From contig JAICSX010000005.1 in assembly GCA_025936675.1 (NCBI GenBank), positions 8,785 through 72,784 of the forward strand: DNA of 64,000 bases, written 5' to 3'. This document shows positions 1 to 6,984 of the stretch, piece by piece; position 1 is the stretch's first letter; every line of letters starts with the position of its first letter. The stretch comes from Sphingomonas sp. Its GTDB lineage: Bacteria > Pseudomonadota > Alphaproteobacteria > Sphingomonadales > Sphingomonadaceae. The translations under genes were made by a program, and so were the position numbers. Under the pieces are notes generated by a model that saw only the letters and a program-made list of their open reading frames with translations, had not been told where the DNA came from and made no database searches.

Positions 1-219
1 GCTTTCCGAGGTGATCTGGAAGAACGGTCCCTGGAATACCTGGCCGTTGCTGAGCTGCGCGACCATGTTGCCATGGGTCCCGCCGGTCTCGGTCCAGGTG
101 AACGTGGCGCCGACGTTCTGGCCGACGACCTGTCCGGTCCCGACTCCTGTGGTGGTGCAGCCAGCGATCGCAATTGCGGCTAGCGACGCCGCTGCCATTC
201 TGATCGACTTTGCAGTCAT
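1..219 (-). CDS. Putative lipoprotein, C-terminus outside the window
   Basis: A reading frame enters from the left edge and starts at an ATG at 219, preceded by a good Shine-Dalgarno sequence (AAAGGAG on the minus strand, 227-233). The first 73 codons are visible. Residues 1-21 form a lipoprotein signal peptide: Lys4 and Arg7, a hydrophobic stretch, and the lipobox IAGC with the modifiable Cys at position 21. The mature part starts with a Thr/Gly-rich linker and then a soluble stretch rich in Gly, Thr and Gln. It should be anchored in the inner or outer membrane facing the periplasm. I do not recognise the family, and the missing C-terminus prevents a closer call. Confidence 0.6.
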   Translation of the reverse strand, partial: MTAKSIRMAAASLAAIAIAGCTTTGVGTGQVVGQNVGATFTWTETGGTHGNMVAQLSNGQVFQGPFFQITSES

Positions 220-466
220 TGTGTCGCTCCTTTCGGGGTAAAAACGGCTAAGCGGGCCTTACGGCTCCCAATGCTGATGAAGTTCACTCGTTTGTGAGGC
301 GCCGCAGAGGCGAAGTTCATGGGCGAGCTTGCCTTTTCGGGGAGGTTCCGCCATAGGCGCGGCGCTGGCGCACGGCCCTGCCGCTGCGCCTGTAATTTTT
401 AAACGACAGCCGGAGGGGCGTCGCATCGGGCGGCGTCAGCGATCGGCCAAAGAGAGAATAAGAAAC

Positions 467-871
467 ATGCCGCTCTACGAGCATGTTTTCCTCGCGCGTC
501 AGGACTTGGCCCAGGCCCAGGTCGATGCGCTCGCGGAAAACGCCACCAAGATCATCGAAGATAATGGCGGGAAGGTCGCCAAGACGGAGACCTGGGGTCT
601 TCGCAGCCTCGCCTACCGCATCGCGAAGAACCGCAAGGCGCACTACGTCGCGCTCGACCTGGACGCCCCGGCGGCGGCGATCGCCGAGCTTGAGCGCCAG
701 TCGAACATCAACGAGGACGTGATCCGCTTCCTCACCATCCGCGTCGACGAGCTCGAGAAAGGCCCGTCCGCGATGATGCGTCGCGGTGAGAAGGAGCGGG
801 AGCGCCGCTCCGAGCGCGGCGATCGCGACGATCGCCCGAGCTTTCGTCCCCGTGAAGAGGAGGCCGAATAA
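467..871 (+). CDS. rpsF: 30S ribosomal protein S6
   Basis: Small-subunit protein S6, which binds 16S rRNA in the platform as a heterodimer with S18. The start is the ATG at 467, since [14 protein letters not shown] is the typical S6 N-terminus; an upstream in-frame extension has no family resemblance. The product is 134 aa with the S6 fold in the first 100 residues and a charged Arg/Glu-rich tail of about 35 residues, as in other alphaproteobacteria. The stop overlaps the rpsR start by one base (TAATG), so the two subunits of the heterodimer are probably translationally coupled. First gene of rpsF-rpsR-rplI. Confidence 0.97.
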   Translation: MPLYEHVFLARQDLAQAQVDALAENATKIIEDNGGKVAKTETWGLRSLAYRIAKNRKAHYVALDLDAPAAAIAELERQSNINEDVIRFLTIRVDELEKGPSAMMRRGEKERERRSERGDRDDRPSFRPREEEAE

Positions 872-1095
872 TGGCGCGAGCTTTCTTCCGCCGGCGCAAG
901 TCCTGCCCGTTTTCCGGCAAGGACGCTCCGAAGATCGACTACAAGGACGTGCGCCTTCTGCAGGGCTTCGTATCCGAGCGGGGCAAGATCGTGCCGTCAC
1001 GCATCACTGCAGTATCGTCGAAGAAGCAGCGCGAGCTCGCGCGCGCCATCAAGCGCTCGCGTCATCTCGGCCTTCTCCCCTACATCGTGAAGTAA
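871..1095 (+). CDS. rpsR: 30S ribosomal protein S18
   Basis: S18 (74 aa, normal length) binds S6 and 16S rRNA in the platform of the small subunit. The S18 signature is plain: an Arg-rich N-terminus with [25 protein letters not shown] in the middle and the basic motif [13 protein letters not shown] near the end. Its ATG shares a base with the rpsF stop, and rplI follows after a 12-base gap, giving the common rpsF-rpsR-rplI operon. Confidence 0.97.
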   Translation: MARAFFRRRKSCPFSGKDAPKIDYKDVRLLQGFVSERGKIVPSRITAVSSKKQRELARAIKRSRHLGLLPYIVK

Positions 1096-1107
1096 GGAGA
1101 GCTCGAC

Positions 1108-1716
1108 ATGGAAGTGATCCTGCTCGAGCGGGTCGAAAAGCTCGGCTCCATCGGCGACGTGGTGAAGGTCAAGAACGGCTTTGCCCGCAACTACCTGCTG
1201 CCGCGCAAGAAGGCGCTCCGCGCCAATGAATCAAACCGCAAGCTGTTCGAAGCGAACCGCGCGCGCATCGAGGAGGAGAATGCCAACCGCCGCTCCGATG
1301 CCGAGAAGTCCTCGAAGGGCGTCGATGGCAAGAGCGTCCAGCTCATCCGTCAGGCTTCGAACACCGGTCAGCTCTACGGCTCGGTCAGCGCTCGCGACAT
1401 TGCGGATGCGCTCGAGGCCGAAGGCGCCAAGGTCGCCAAGAGCCAGGTGGTGCTCGACAAGCCGATCAAGGCGATCGGAATGTACGACGTCAAGATCGCG
1501 CTTCACCCCGAAGTTTCGGTCACCGTGAAGGTCAATGTCGCCCGAAGCCCCGAGGAAGCCGATCTGCAGGCGCAGGGCGTCGATGTCATGGCTCAGATGT
1601 TCGAGCGTGACACTGCTGTTTTCACGGAGCAATATGAGGCTGGCGCCGAGCCCGGCATACCCGCCGAAGCGGAGGCCGAAGCTCCCGCCGCCGAGGATGA
1701 AGCCCAGGAGGGCTGA
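1108..1716 (+). CDS. rplI: 50S ribosomal protein L9
   Basis: L9 (202 aa) binds domain V of 23S rRNA near the L1 stalk and helps keep the reading frame. The N-terminal RNA-binding domain is clear: MEVILLERVEKLGSIGDVV followed by KNGFARNYLLPRKKA. The C-terminal domain follows a long helix at roughly residues 45-80. An acidic Ala/Glu-rich tail of about 40 residues extends beyond the usual 150 aa, as in many alphaproteobacteria. An AAGGAGAG Shine-Dalgarno precedes the ATG. Last gene of its operon, followed by a strong terminator. Confidence 0.96.
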   Translation: MEVILLERVEKLGSIGDVVKVKNGFARNYLLPRKKALRANESNRKLFEANRARIEEENANRRSDAEKSSKGVDGKSVQLIRQASNTGQLYGSVSARDIADALEAEGAKVAKSQVVLDKPIKAIGMYDVKIALHPEVSVTVKVNVARSPEEADLQAQGVDVMAQMFERDTAVFTEQYEAGAEPGIPAEAEAEAPAAEDEAQEG

Positions 1717-1742
1717 CCCCTCTCGTTCACGCGACGCAAAAG

Positions 1743-1781
1743 GCCGCCGGTCGTCCCCAAACGACCGGCGGCTTTTTTTTT
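1743..1781 (+). terminator. Rho-independent terminator of rpsF-rpsR-rplI
   Basis: A perfect 12-bp stem (GCCGCCGGTCGT paired with ACGACCGGCGGC) around a 6-base loop, followed by nine T residues on the plus strand, 26 bases after the rplI stop. Confidence 0.95.
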
Positions 1782-1821
1782 CATGCGCCGAGCCGTTTGT
1801 CGCAAAGCTCATTGCCTCCTC

Positions 1822-1847
1822 GGAACGACTGGGCACGCCTTCTTGTT
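1822..1847 (+). promoter_or_regulatory. Possible EcfG-type general-stress promoter
   Basis: GGAAC at 1822-1826 and GTT at 1845-1847 are separated by 18 bases. This resembles the general-stress sigma factor consensus of alphaproteobacteria, remembered as GGAAC, a spacer of 16-17, then CGTT; here the C is T. It lies about 45 bases before the start at 1890 and just after the rplI terminator, so it could drive the disordered protein gene. A dyad GTTC-TTAC-GAAC (1845-1856) overlaps the -10 part. Short degenerate motifs occur by chance, so this is a weak call. Confidence 0.3.
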
Positions 1848-1889
1848 CTTACGAACGAGCACACAGGGGCGATGTGAGGAGTATTCTCA

Positions 1890-2537
1890 ATGGCTGACGA
1901 ACGCGACGACGATCAATTCGGTGAAAGTGAGAGCAACGGCCAGCAAACCGCCGGGCAGCGCAGCGATCAAAGTGAATACGGCTCGCAGGGCCAGCAGACG
2001 ATGGGCAACCAGGGCTCCGAGGGCAGCTTCGGCGGCGAGAGCGTCGGAAGCCAGAGCGGCTCCGCGGATTCCAACGGAAGCTCGATCTCGGGTGGAGCGA
2101 ACGATGGCTCGAGCGGTCAGCCGATCGGTGGCAACGACGGCAATACGGGCTCGGGAACCACGCTGACTCAGGGCGCTGATTTCCAGGGCCAGAGCTCGAG
2201 CGGCCAGACCCAGCAAAGCGGCGGCGATACGCTCGCCAGCGATCAGGGCAGCAGCTTCGGCCAGGGCACGACCAGCAATGCCGGCGGATCGAGCGTGGGC
2301 TCGGACCAGAGCTCGGGTGACTCAAGCGGCGTCAGCGGCGGCCAGGGATTCATCGGTTCCCAGGGCAGCGGATCAGACGATTACCTTCAGGACCGCGGCC
2401 AATCCGGCAGCTCGTCGTCGTCGCAGGCGACCGACGGGTCGGACTTCGCCAAGCAGGGACGCGGCTCGCTCGATGAGTCCAATGAGGACGAATCAGGCGA
2501 GGGTTCCGGAAGCTCAGGAAGCGGCGGCTCCTTCTGA
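1890..2537 (+). CDS. Ser/Gly/Gln-rich intrinsically disordered protein
   Basis: A 215-aa protein with an extreme composition: Ser, Gly, Gln, Asp and Asn make up most of it, in irregular repeats such as SSGQ, GSQG and GGDT. It has no signal peptide, no membrane segment, almost no hydrophobic residues and a net negative charge, so it should be soluble, acidic and unfolded in the cytoplasm. The start is supported by GAGGAG 12 bases upstream, and a terminator follows the stop, so it is its own transcription unit. The composition recalls hydrophilin or stress proteins, but I recognise no named family. The possible stress-sigma promoter upstream would fit that idea. Confidence 0.75.
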   Translation: MADERDDDQFGESESNGQQTAGQRSDQSEYGSQGQQTMGNQGSEGSFGGESVGSQSGSADSNGSSISGGANDGSSGQPIGGNDGNTGSGTTLTQGADFQGQSSSGQTQQSGGDTLASDQGSSFGQGTTSNAGGSSVGSDQSSGDSSGVSGGQGFIGSQGSGSDDYLQDRGQSGSSSSSQATDGSDFAKQGRGSLDESNEDESGEGSGSSGSGGSF

Positions 2538-2555
2538 GCCTCTTCCGTTGGAATT

Positions 2556-2594
2556 GCGCCGCGTTCCTCCCGAGGAGCGCGGCGCTTTCTTTTC
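2556..2594 (+). terminator. Terminator after the disordered protein
   Basis: An 8-bp GC stem (GCGCCGCG with CGCGGCGC, 2556-2563 and 2578-2585), with a further inner CCTC/GAGG pairing, is followed by TTTCTTTTC on the plus strand. The tail overlaps the stop codon of the facing GST gene. Confidence 0.85.
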
Positions 2595-3246
2595 AGGCCG
2601 GCTCGTGCGCAAGCATCGCGCGCTCGCGCTCGATCCACGGCGCGAAGCTGGGACGCGAAAGGATTGCGTCGACATAGGCATAGACGCGGCTGTGCCTTGC
2701 AGCGTCGCGGGCGCATCGAAGATGGTCAAAGTTCACGAACTGACTGGCGACCGCGATATCCGCAAGGGTGATCCGGCCGCCGACCAGGAACTCTCCCGCG
2801 TCGGGTACGACCGTCTCGAGATAATCGAGCATCGGGGGCAATTCCTGAGTCTCGGCCGTTCTCGCGGCTTCCTCATCGCCGCTCTTGCCCATGAACCTCG
2901 GCAGGACCACGCGATTGTAGAACATCTTGGCGCCGCAAGATGCCAGGATGGTGTCGGCATATTCTTCGAACCAGATCACCCGCCCGCGCTCCTGCGGGTC
3001 GCTTGGAATGAGCTGCGGCTCGGGGAATTTCGCCTCGAGATACTGGATGATCGCGCTGGAATCCGCGAGCGTGAACGCTTCGTCGCGGAGCGCGGGCATC
3101 TTGCGAAGCGGGCTCGCTTCCAGGAACTCCGCGCTCGGCTCGCCGGGCCTGCCCGTCGGCTTGAGCTCGAGCTCGATCCCCTTTTCGCCGGCATAGGCGA
3201 GCACCTTGCGGACGAACGGCGAGAGCGAGGAACCATAGAGAATCAT
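2593..3246 (-). CDS. Glutathione S-transferase family protein
   Basis: A 217-aa cytosolic GST with the N-terminal thioredoxin-like glutathione-binding domain (about residues 1-78; MILYGSSLSPFVRKV at the start, the cis-Pro in KMPAL, and the ADSSAIIQYLE motif that contacts the gamma-glutamyl group) and an all-helical C-terminal domain containing GGRITLADIAVA, the usual N-capping region. The ATG at 3246 is chosen because it sits behind GGGAGG and gives the family N-terminus; an upstream ATG at 3282 adds 12 unrelated residues. The exact substrate cannot be told from sequence. Single gene, convergent with the disordered protein gene. Confidence 0.9.
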   Translation of the reverse strand: MILYGSSLSPFVRKVLAYAGEKGIELELKPTGRPGEPSAEFLEASPLRKMPALRDEAFTLADSSAIIQYLEAKFPEPQLIPSDPQERGRVIWFEEYADTILASCGAKMFYNRVVLPRFMGKSGDEEAARTAETQELPPMLDYLETVVPDAGEFLVGGRITLADIAVASQFVNFDHLRCARDAARHSRVYAYVDAILSRPSFAPWIERERAMLAHEPA

Positions 3247-3330
3247 GTGCGATGCCTCCCACAAGCGGCGAACGGCGGACACCGGTCCCGGCTCGCCCGT
3301 TGAACGGGCGAAGCACTAGGAGACGATCAC

Positions 3331-3477
3331 ATGCGCAGCAACAGAGGCAAGGATGAATCGCGCAACAACTTGCACGATCCGACCCTCCGGGATCGCGAGC
3401 TCGGCCGCGGCGACACGGCGACCGCGGAGAGGAAGCCCAAAGCTCCGGCTGATCACCGCACGGGGCGCGAGGACTAG
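3331..3477 (+). CDS. Small charged protein of 48 aa
   Basis: ATG at 3331 after AGGAGA (3318-3323) opens a 48-codon frame ending in TAG. The product is very hydrophilic, rich in Arg, Asp, Glu and Lys, with no hydrophobic core (central part LHDPTLRDRELGRGD), so it is probably disordered or nucleic-acid or protein binding. Its stop overlaps the stop of the facing DUF6456 gene by four bases (CTAG), the same tail-to-tail arrangement as six other pairs in this window, which supports it as a real gene. Family not recognised. Confidence 0.55.
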   Translation: MRSNRGKDESRNNLHDPTLRDRELGRGDTATAERKPKAPADHRTGRED

Positions 3478-3965
3478 CGAACCTTGTAGTAGGCAGCGAC
3501 GCGGTCCAACGCGAGCGTCAGCACCACCTTGCCCGCGCGTGCTGGCCAGCCGAGCGCGGTCTCGGCATCACGCATCCCCTCGCCCGCACAGACGATGCGC
3601 CAAAGGATGTCGGCGAGACCCGGGCCAGCGCTTTCGATCGCACCATGAAAGCGGCGCTTGGCATCGATTTGAGCGTTCGAGAGATCGGTCCCTGACCCGC
3701 TGCCGCCACGGCCGCGCGCAACGGGAGCCGAGTCCCACAGCATCGTGACGTGCGGCGCCAGCTGCGCCCGCTCCCAATCGCGTCGCAGCCGCTCCCCAGC
3801 ATCATATTGGCGGCGGGTGACATGCCCCCGCGCGAGGAGCCAGCCAAGCGGCGATTCCGCCATGTTAATCGTCACGGACCGGCTCGGCCGCATGGTTGTT
3901 GCACCCTCAGCTCCGTCGCCGAGGGCCTGTTCGGTAATCAGCCGCGCCTGACGCAACCTTTCCAT
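3474..3965 (-). CDS. DUF6456 domain-containing protein
   Basis: A 163-aa cytoplasmic protein that resembles the alphaproteobacterial DUF6456 family. Seen here: NMAESPLGWLLARG, then an Arg-rich stretch RRQYDAGERLRRDWERAQL, a short Gly/Ser linker, and a helical C-terminus beginning NAQIDAKRRFHGAIE. The start is the ATG at 3965 with GGAGG in front; the frame stays open upstream but without family sequence. From memory, related proteins in other alphaproteobacteria are fused to, or encoded near, HTH regulators; here an XRE-like gene is divergently transcribed 105 bases away. Function unknown; a role in transcription or DNA transactions is an inference. Confidence 0.75.
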   Translation of the reverse strand: MERLRQARLITEQALGDGAEGATTMRPSRSVTINMAESPLGWLLARGHVTRRQYDAGERLRRDWERAQLAPHVTMLWDSAPVARGRGGSGSGTDLSNAQIDAKRRFHGAIESAGPGLADILWRIVCAGEGMRDAETALGWPARAGKVVLTLALDRVAAYYKVR

Positions 3966-4069
3966 TCTGCCTCCATGTTTTTCGAGTCGCCTGGGATTGC
4001 CACAACGGCGAAAGTGTACGACAGATAGAAAACCGTATTGGTTACATCCTTTTGGGAGGAGGACGTCGG

Positions 4070-4633
4070 ATGATAACCCGTATTCGCGAGGTGCGCCGCG
4101 CACGGGGAATGACGCTCGACGATGTTGCGCGGCGGTGCGACCCGCCGACGACGGCGCAAACGATCGGCCGTCTCGAGACGGGCACACGCACCGTATCGGT
4201 TGGATGGCTCAACCGGATTGCCAAGGCGTTGGGCGTCGACGCGCAGGACCTGGTCCAGGGCGGCGATCGCGCCGAGCTCAAGGTTGCGGCAATCGTCGGC
4301 GCCGGCGGCGCAGCCGCACCGAGGAAGGCGTCGGTCGTCGTTCCGCCACATGCGGAGGAGGGACAGCTCGCGATCCTGGTCGCAAGCAGCGTCGGCGATT
4401 ATCGCGCGGGAGACGAGCTTTGGTGCGCAACGCTCGAACCCGGCTCATATGCCCAGGCGCTGAACCGCGACGTACTTCTTCCACGTCCGGCTGGGCGATT
4501 TCTGTTTGGCCGTCTGATCAACCTCGATTCGGAAAAGCTGCAGATCCTTCCGCTCGAAGCGGGCGGCCGTCAGCAGGTGGTCGCAAATCCGCCGTGGCTG
4601 GCGGTAGTGAAGACGCTCGTGCGGAATTTCTAA
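4070..4633 (+). CDS. XRE-family regulator with S24-like C-terminal domain
   Basis: A 187-aa DNA-binding protein. Residues 1-65 are a Cro/C1-type helix-turn-helix: IREVRRARGMTLDDVARRC, then TTAQTIGRLETGTRTVSVG as recognition helix and turn. The C-terminal half (GDELWCATLEP, RDVLLPRP, GRFLFGRLINL) looks like the beta-rich S24/LexA dimerisation fold, without an evident Ser-Lys pair. The ATG at 4070 follows GGGAGGAGG. It is divergent from the DUF6456 gene and points towards tRNA-Val, beyond which a second S24-type regulator faces it. Targets unknown. Confidence 0.75.
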   Translation: MITRIREVRRARGMTLDDVARRCDPPTTAQTIGRLETGTRTVSVGWLNRIAKALGVDAQDLVQGGDRAELKVAAIVGAGGAAAPRKASVVVPPHAEEGQLAILVASSVGDYRAGDELWCATLEPGSYAQALNRDVLLPRPAGRFLFGRLINLDSEKLQILPLEAGGRQQVVANPPWLAVVKTLVRNF

Positions 4634-4676
4634 GGGCGCTTGCCTCGACAGCCGGCGCATGGCACCGCAGCCGCTC

Positions 4677-4752
4677 GGGCGGTTAGCTCAGCTGGTAGAG
4701 CATCTCGTTTACACCGAGAGGGTCGGCGGTTCGAGCCCGTCACCGCCCACCA
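4677..4752 (+). tRNA. tRNA-Val (anticodon TAC)
   Basis: A 76-base cloverleaf: acceptor GGGCGGT pairs with ACCGCCC followed by A and an encoded CCA; D-loop TAGCTCAGCTGGTAGAGC; anticodon arm CTCGT-TTACACC-GAG with anticodon TAC; T-loop GGTTCGAGCCC. It reads GUA and probably other valine codons. It lies between two regulators that face it; no duplicated 3' end was noticed that would mark an integrated element. Confidence 0.97.
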
Positions 4753-4813
4753 TGCTGGGGCGCAGCCTGTCCGTGAAACGGGCAAGCAGCCGCATCAGCC
4801 GCCGTATCTTAAG

Positions 4814-5521
4814 TCAGATCAATTCGCCGGCGATCTTCAGGACGGCCTCCACCGCGTCTGCATCGACCTCAACTGTTCGATCTGGATTGAACTGCCGCAA
4901 TTCGAACACCGTCGCACTGCGCCTGACAAGGTTCATGACAAGGACGCGCCAGCCGTCGTAATGGTCGCCATTCTTCAGACGCACGAGCACGTCGTCGCCA
5001 ATCGCGACGGGGCTGCGCGGGGAGATTGCGACCCGTATACCTGCACGAAAGCGCGGCCACATGGAGCTGCCGACAATGGTCAGGGCGAACGCGTCGGCAT
5101 CATCGGCAAGACTGGCGGGCCGCTGAACGCGCTGGAGAACCTCAGCCGGGTCGATCATCGTGAGTTCGACCGGATCGCTGCCCCCCGCCCATTCGCCCGC
5201 GAGACTGGATGTAATGAGCGGCAGCGGAGGCAGAGCCTTTGGCAACCAGCTCCCGCGTCCATCACCCAACCGGCTTTCGGCAGCCGCGCCCGCTGACCCT
5301 CGCAGCTCCGGGCCAATTCGCAATGCCTCGAATTCGGCGAGCGACGAGCCGGCCGCGGTGAGCAGCTTCTCAAGCGTCCGCCGGGAAGGATTGCCGTGCC
5401 TGCGAATGTCAGACCAGACGGTCCGGCTCACGCCGGCTTTCACTGCCCAGGCATTGGGCGAAAGGCCCTCGGGCTTGAACCGCATGAGGTCCCGATAGAT
5501 CGGCTCTTCGCCCCCGCTCAT
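4814..5521 (-). CDS. S24/LexA-like transcriptional regulator, probably non-cleaving
   Basis: A 235-aa regulator of the phage-repressor type. The N-terminal 70 residues hold a helix-turn-helix (GLSPNAWAVKAGVSRTVWSDI), and the C-terminal 120 residues the S24 fold with the nucleophile region IVGSSMWPRFRAG and GDDVLVRLKNG. The catalytic Ser is present, but where the family has Lys (typically V-K-R-L) this protein reads V-M-N-L, so RecA-stimulated self-cleavage is unlikely. The ATG at 5521 lacks a clear Shine-Dalgarno; an internal ATG at 5485 is an alternative. Dyads with GTCAGA/TCTGAC half-sites lie upstream and may be its own operator. Confidence 0.75.
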   Translation of the reverse strand: MSGGEEPIYRDLMRFKPEGLSPNAWAVKAGVSRTVWSDIRRHGNPSRRTLEKLLTAAGSSLAEFEALRIGPELRGSAGAAAESRLGDGRGSWLPKALPPLPLITSSLAGEWAGGSDPVELTMIDPAEVLQRVQRPASLADDADAFALTIVGSSMWPRFRAGIRVAISPRSPVAIGDDVLVRLKNGDHYDGWRVLVMNLVRRSATVFELRQFNPDRTVEVDADAVEAVLKIAGELI

Positions 5522-5558
5522 GCACGCGAATATCGCGACAGTTTAGTCTTGCAGCAAT

Positions 5559-5610
5559 GTCAGATCATTCTGACTTATATAGCTTGACTTTGTGTTAGAT
5601 TTGTCTGACA
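5559..5610. promoter_or_regulatory. Candidate operator cluster upstream of the S24-like regulator
   Basis: A perfect dyad GTCAGA-TCAT-TCTGAC lies at 5559-5574, and a related palindrome TGTCTGACA, with the same TCTGAC half-site, at 5602-5610. On the minus strand the regulator promoter region contains a TATATAA-like -10 between the two. A further dyad CGCGA-ATA-TCGCG sits at 5525-5537 in the leader. Self-repression is inferred from position only. Confidence 0.45.
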
Positions 5611-5639
5611 CGAGAGCTATGAGCGCTGCTCCGAACGGA

Positions 5640-6560
5640 TCAAACCACGGCAACTTGCCCAGCATCAGCGAAATAGCGCCGCATCGCGGAGCTCGCCTCT
5701 GGCGCGAGCTCGACGAACACCCGACGCCCGTCGTGGGGATCGGCACGACGGATGAAAATGCCTTGACCGACCATTGTCTTCAGCCATCGAAGCGCGGTCG
5801 TTGCCGGAACTGCGGCAGCTATACACAGACTAGATACCGGCACGCGCAATTGCGCGATCTCGGCCTGCAGCAAATCGAGCAGCATATCCCAGGCTGGATC
5901 GGCAAACAGGTCTTCCTGGAAATAGCGCGCGCGCAGCCTCCTCGCGCGGATGACCGATCTAACGGCTTCCACCGAGATCGGAGGCGCGTCGGCATTAGGG
6001 AACGCCTCTGCCGGGCGAAGTGGAGTAGACGGGCCGGTCGACAAGCGCGCGAGGGTCGAGGCGATGCGGCTGACCTCCTCGCTCAATTGCCGAAGCCGTT
6101 CAGCGCTCTTGTCCGCAGTGACGTCGCTGAATCTCTGTGGAGCGCCGAATGCGGCGACAGCAATCGCGAATGCGGCAACCCGCTCCGCTTCGGTTCCGTT
6201 CACGAGGATTTCGATCGTTGGGTCGCTTGCACGCGCAGCGACGGCGTCGAGCATGTCGATGGTCGTCGAAATCACGGCCGCGCAGCGCTGTTCGCCCGCC
6301 GCTCGCGACACCATGTCGAGCAGGTCATCGATCGCCTCGCCGGGATCGCTGTCGATCTCCACCCAGACCGCGCCGAAACGGCCCTGCTGCGCCAGACGCT
6401 CGCCGGCGCGCTCGATGGGCAGCTTGTCAGCAATTCTCGAGCCAGAAGCGTGCACAGCGCGTTCTGCGCTCGCCATTGCCGCAACGCTCGTTGCGGCAAT
6501 CAGTACGGGCGGCGAGTCAAGATAATGCAGGTCTGCGGCGTCGGTCACAATCGCATCCAT
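5640..6560 (-). CDS. Winged-helix (MarR-like) DNA-binding protein
   Basis: A 306-aa cytoplasmic protein. The N-terminal half is an alpha/beta region of unknown role that looks like a degenerate receiver or Rossmann-type domain (PPVLIAATSVAAMASAER, GAVWVEIDSDPG). The C-terminal 100 residues form a winged helix: DPAWDMLLDLLQAEIAQLRV, then SSLCIAAAVPATTALRWLKTM as HTH and RRVFVELAPEA as the wing. The layout matches regulators seen in sphingomonads, but I know no characterised member. It lies 118 bases upstream of the S24-like gene on the same strand; transcription may continue into that gene. Confidence 0.7.
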   Translation of the reverse strand: MDAIVTDAADLHYLDSPPVLIAATSVAAMASAERAVHASGSRIADKLPIERAGERLAQQGRFGAVWVEIDSDPGEAIDDLLDMVSRAAGEQRCAAVISTTIDMLDAVAARASDPTIEILVNGTEAERVAAFAIAVAAFGAPQRFSDVTADKSAERLRQLSEEVSRIASTLARLSTGPSTPLRPAEAFPNADAPPISVEAVRSVIRARRLRARYFQEDLFADPAWDMLLDLLQAEIAQLRVPVSSLCIAAAVPATTALRWLKTMVGQGIFIRRADPHDGRRVFVELAPEASSAMRRYFADAGQVAVV

Positions 6561-6714
6561 ACTGATACACCTGAGGCTGGAGCCGAACCGAGCATGCTCA
6601 TGATAACCCGCATTGTGGACAAAAGTCAGACCGAATTCGGCTCCAGATCGGAGAAGGTTGGACGGAACGAAAATGAAAGTTGCGTAAGAGCCTGCTATCG
6701 TCAGGGGGCGACGT

Positions 6715-6984
6715 ATGTTTAGCGTACCAACCGAAGTGCCCGCGGCCGATCGGGCTCGCTGGCTGGCGGACGTGGCCGATGCACTAGACCAGGCGCATCG
6801 GCTGCTCTTCGAACTCGATCTCGAAAGTGATGTGACTGCGGACGCGCTGGATCTTTACGTCCGAATCGAAGCCGCGCGGCTCGAAGTTCAATCGCTGAGA
6901 CTGAGCCGCTCCATCACTCCACGGACTGGACCTGATCCGAATTGGACCAATCTGCCGGCATGGCCGGTCGAGCGTGCCGGCTAA
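6715..6984 (+). CDS. Conserved hypothetical protein of 89 aa
   Basis: Small soluble protein started by ATG at 6715 after AGGGGG. The first 65 residues look helical and acidic (ADRARWLADVADALDQAHRL, LDLYVRIEAARLEVQSLRLS), suggesting a helical hairpin or coiled coil; a Pro-rich C-terminus follows. There are no Cys, no signal peptide and no membrane segment. Its TAA overlaps the TAG of the facing cysQ gene by four bases (CTAA). Function unknown. Confidence 0.65.
   Translation: MFSVPTEVPAADRARWLADVADALDQAHRLLFELDLESDVTADALDLYVRIEAARLEVQSLRLSRSITPRTGPDPNWTNLPAWPVERAG

Noticed and set aside
4677..4752. tRNA-Val as attachment site of an integrated element
   Set aside because: No integrase and no duplicated tRNA 3' end were noticed on either side; the neighbours look chromosomal.
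5592..6722. A 376-codon plus-strand frame
   Set aside because: Antisense to the winged-helix gene, which has a plausible HTH, and its translation has no domain.
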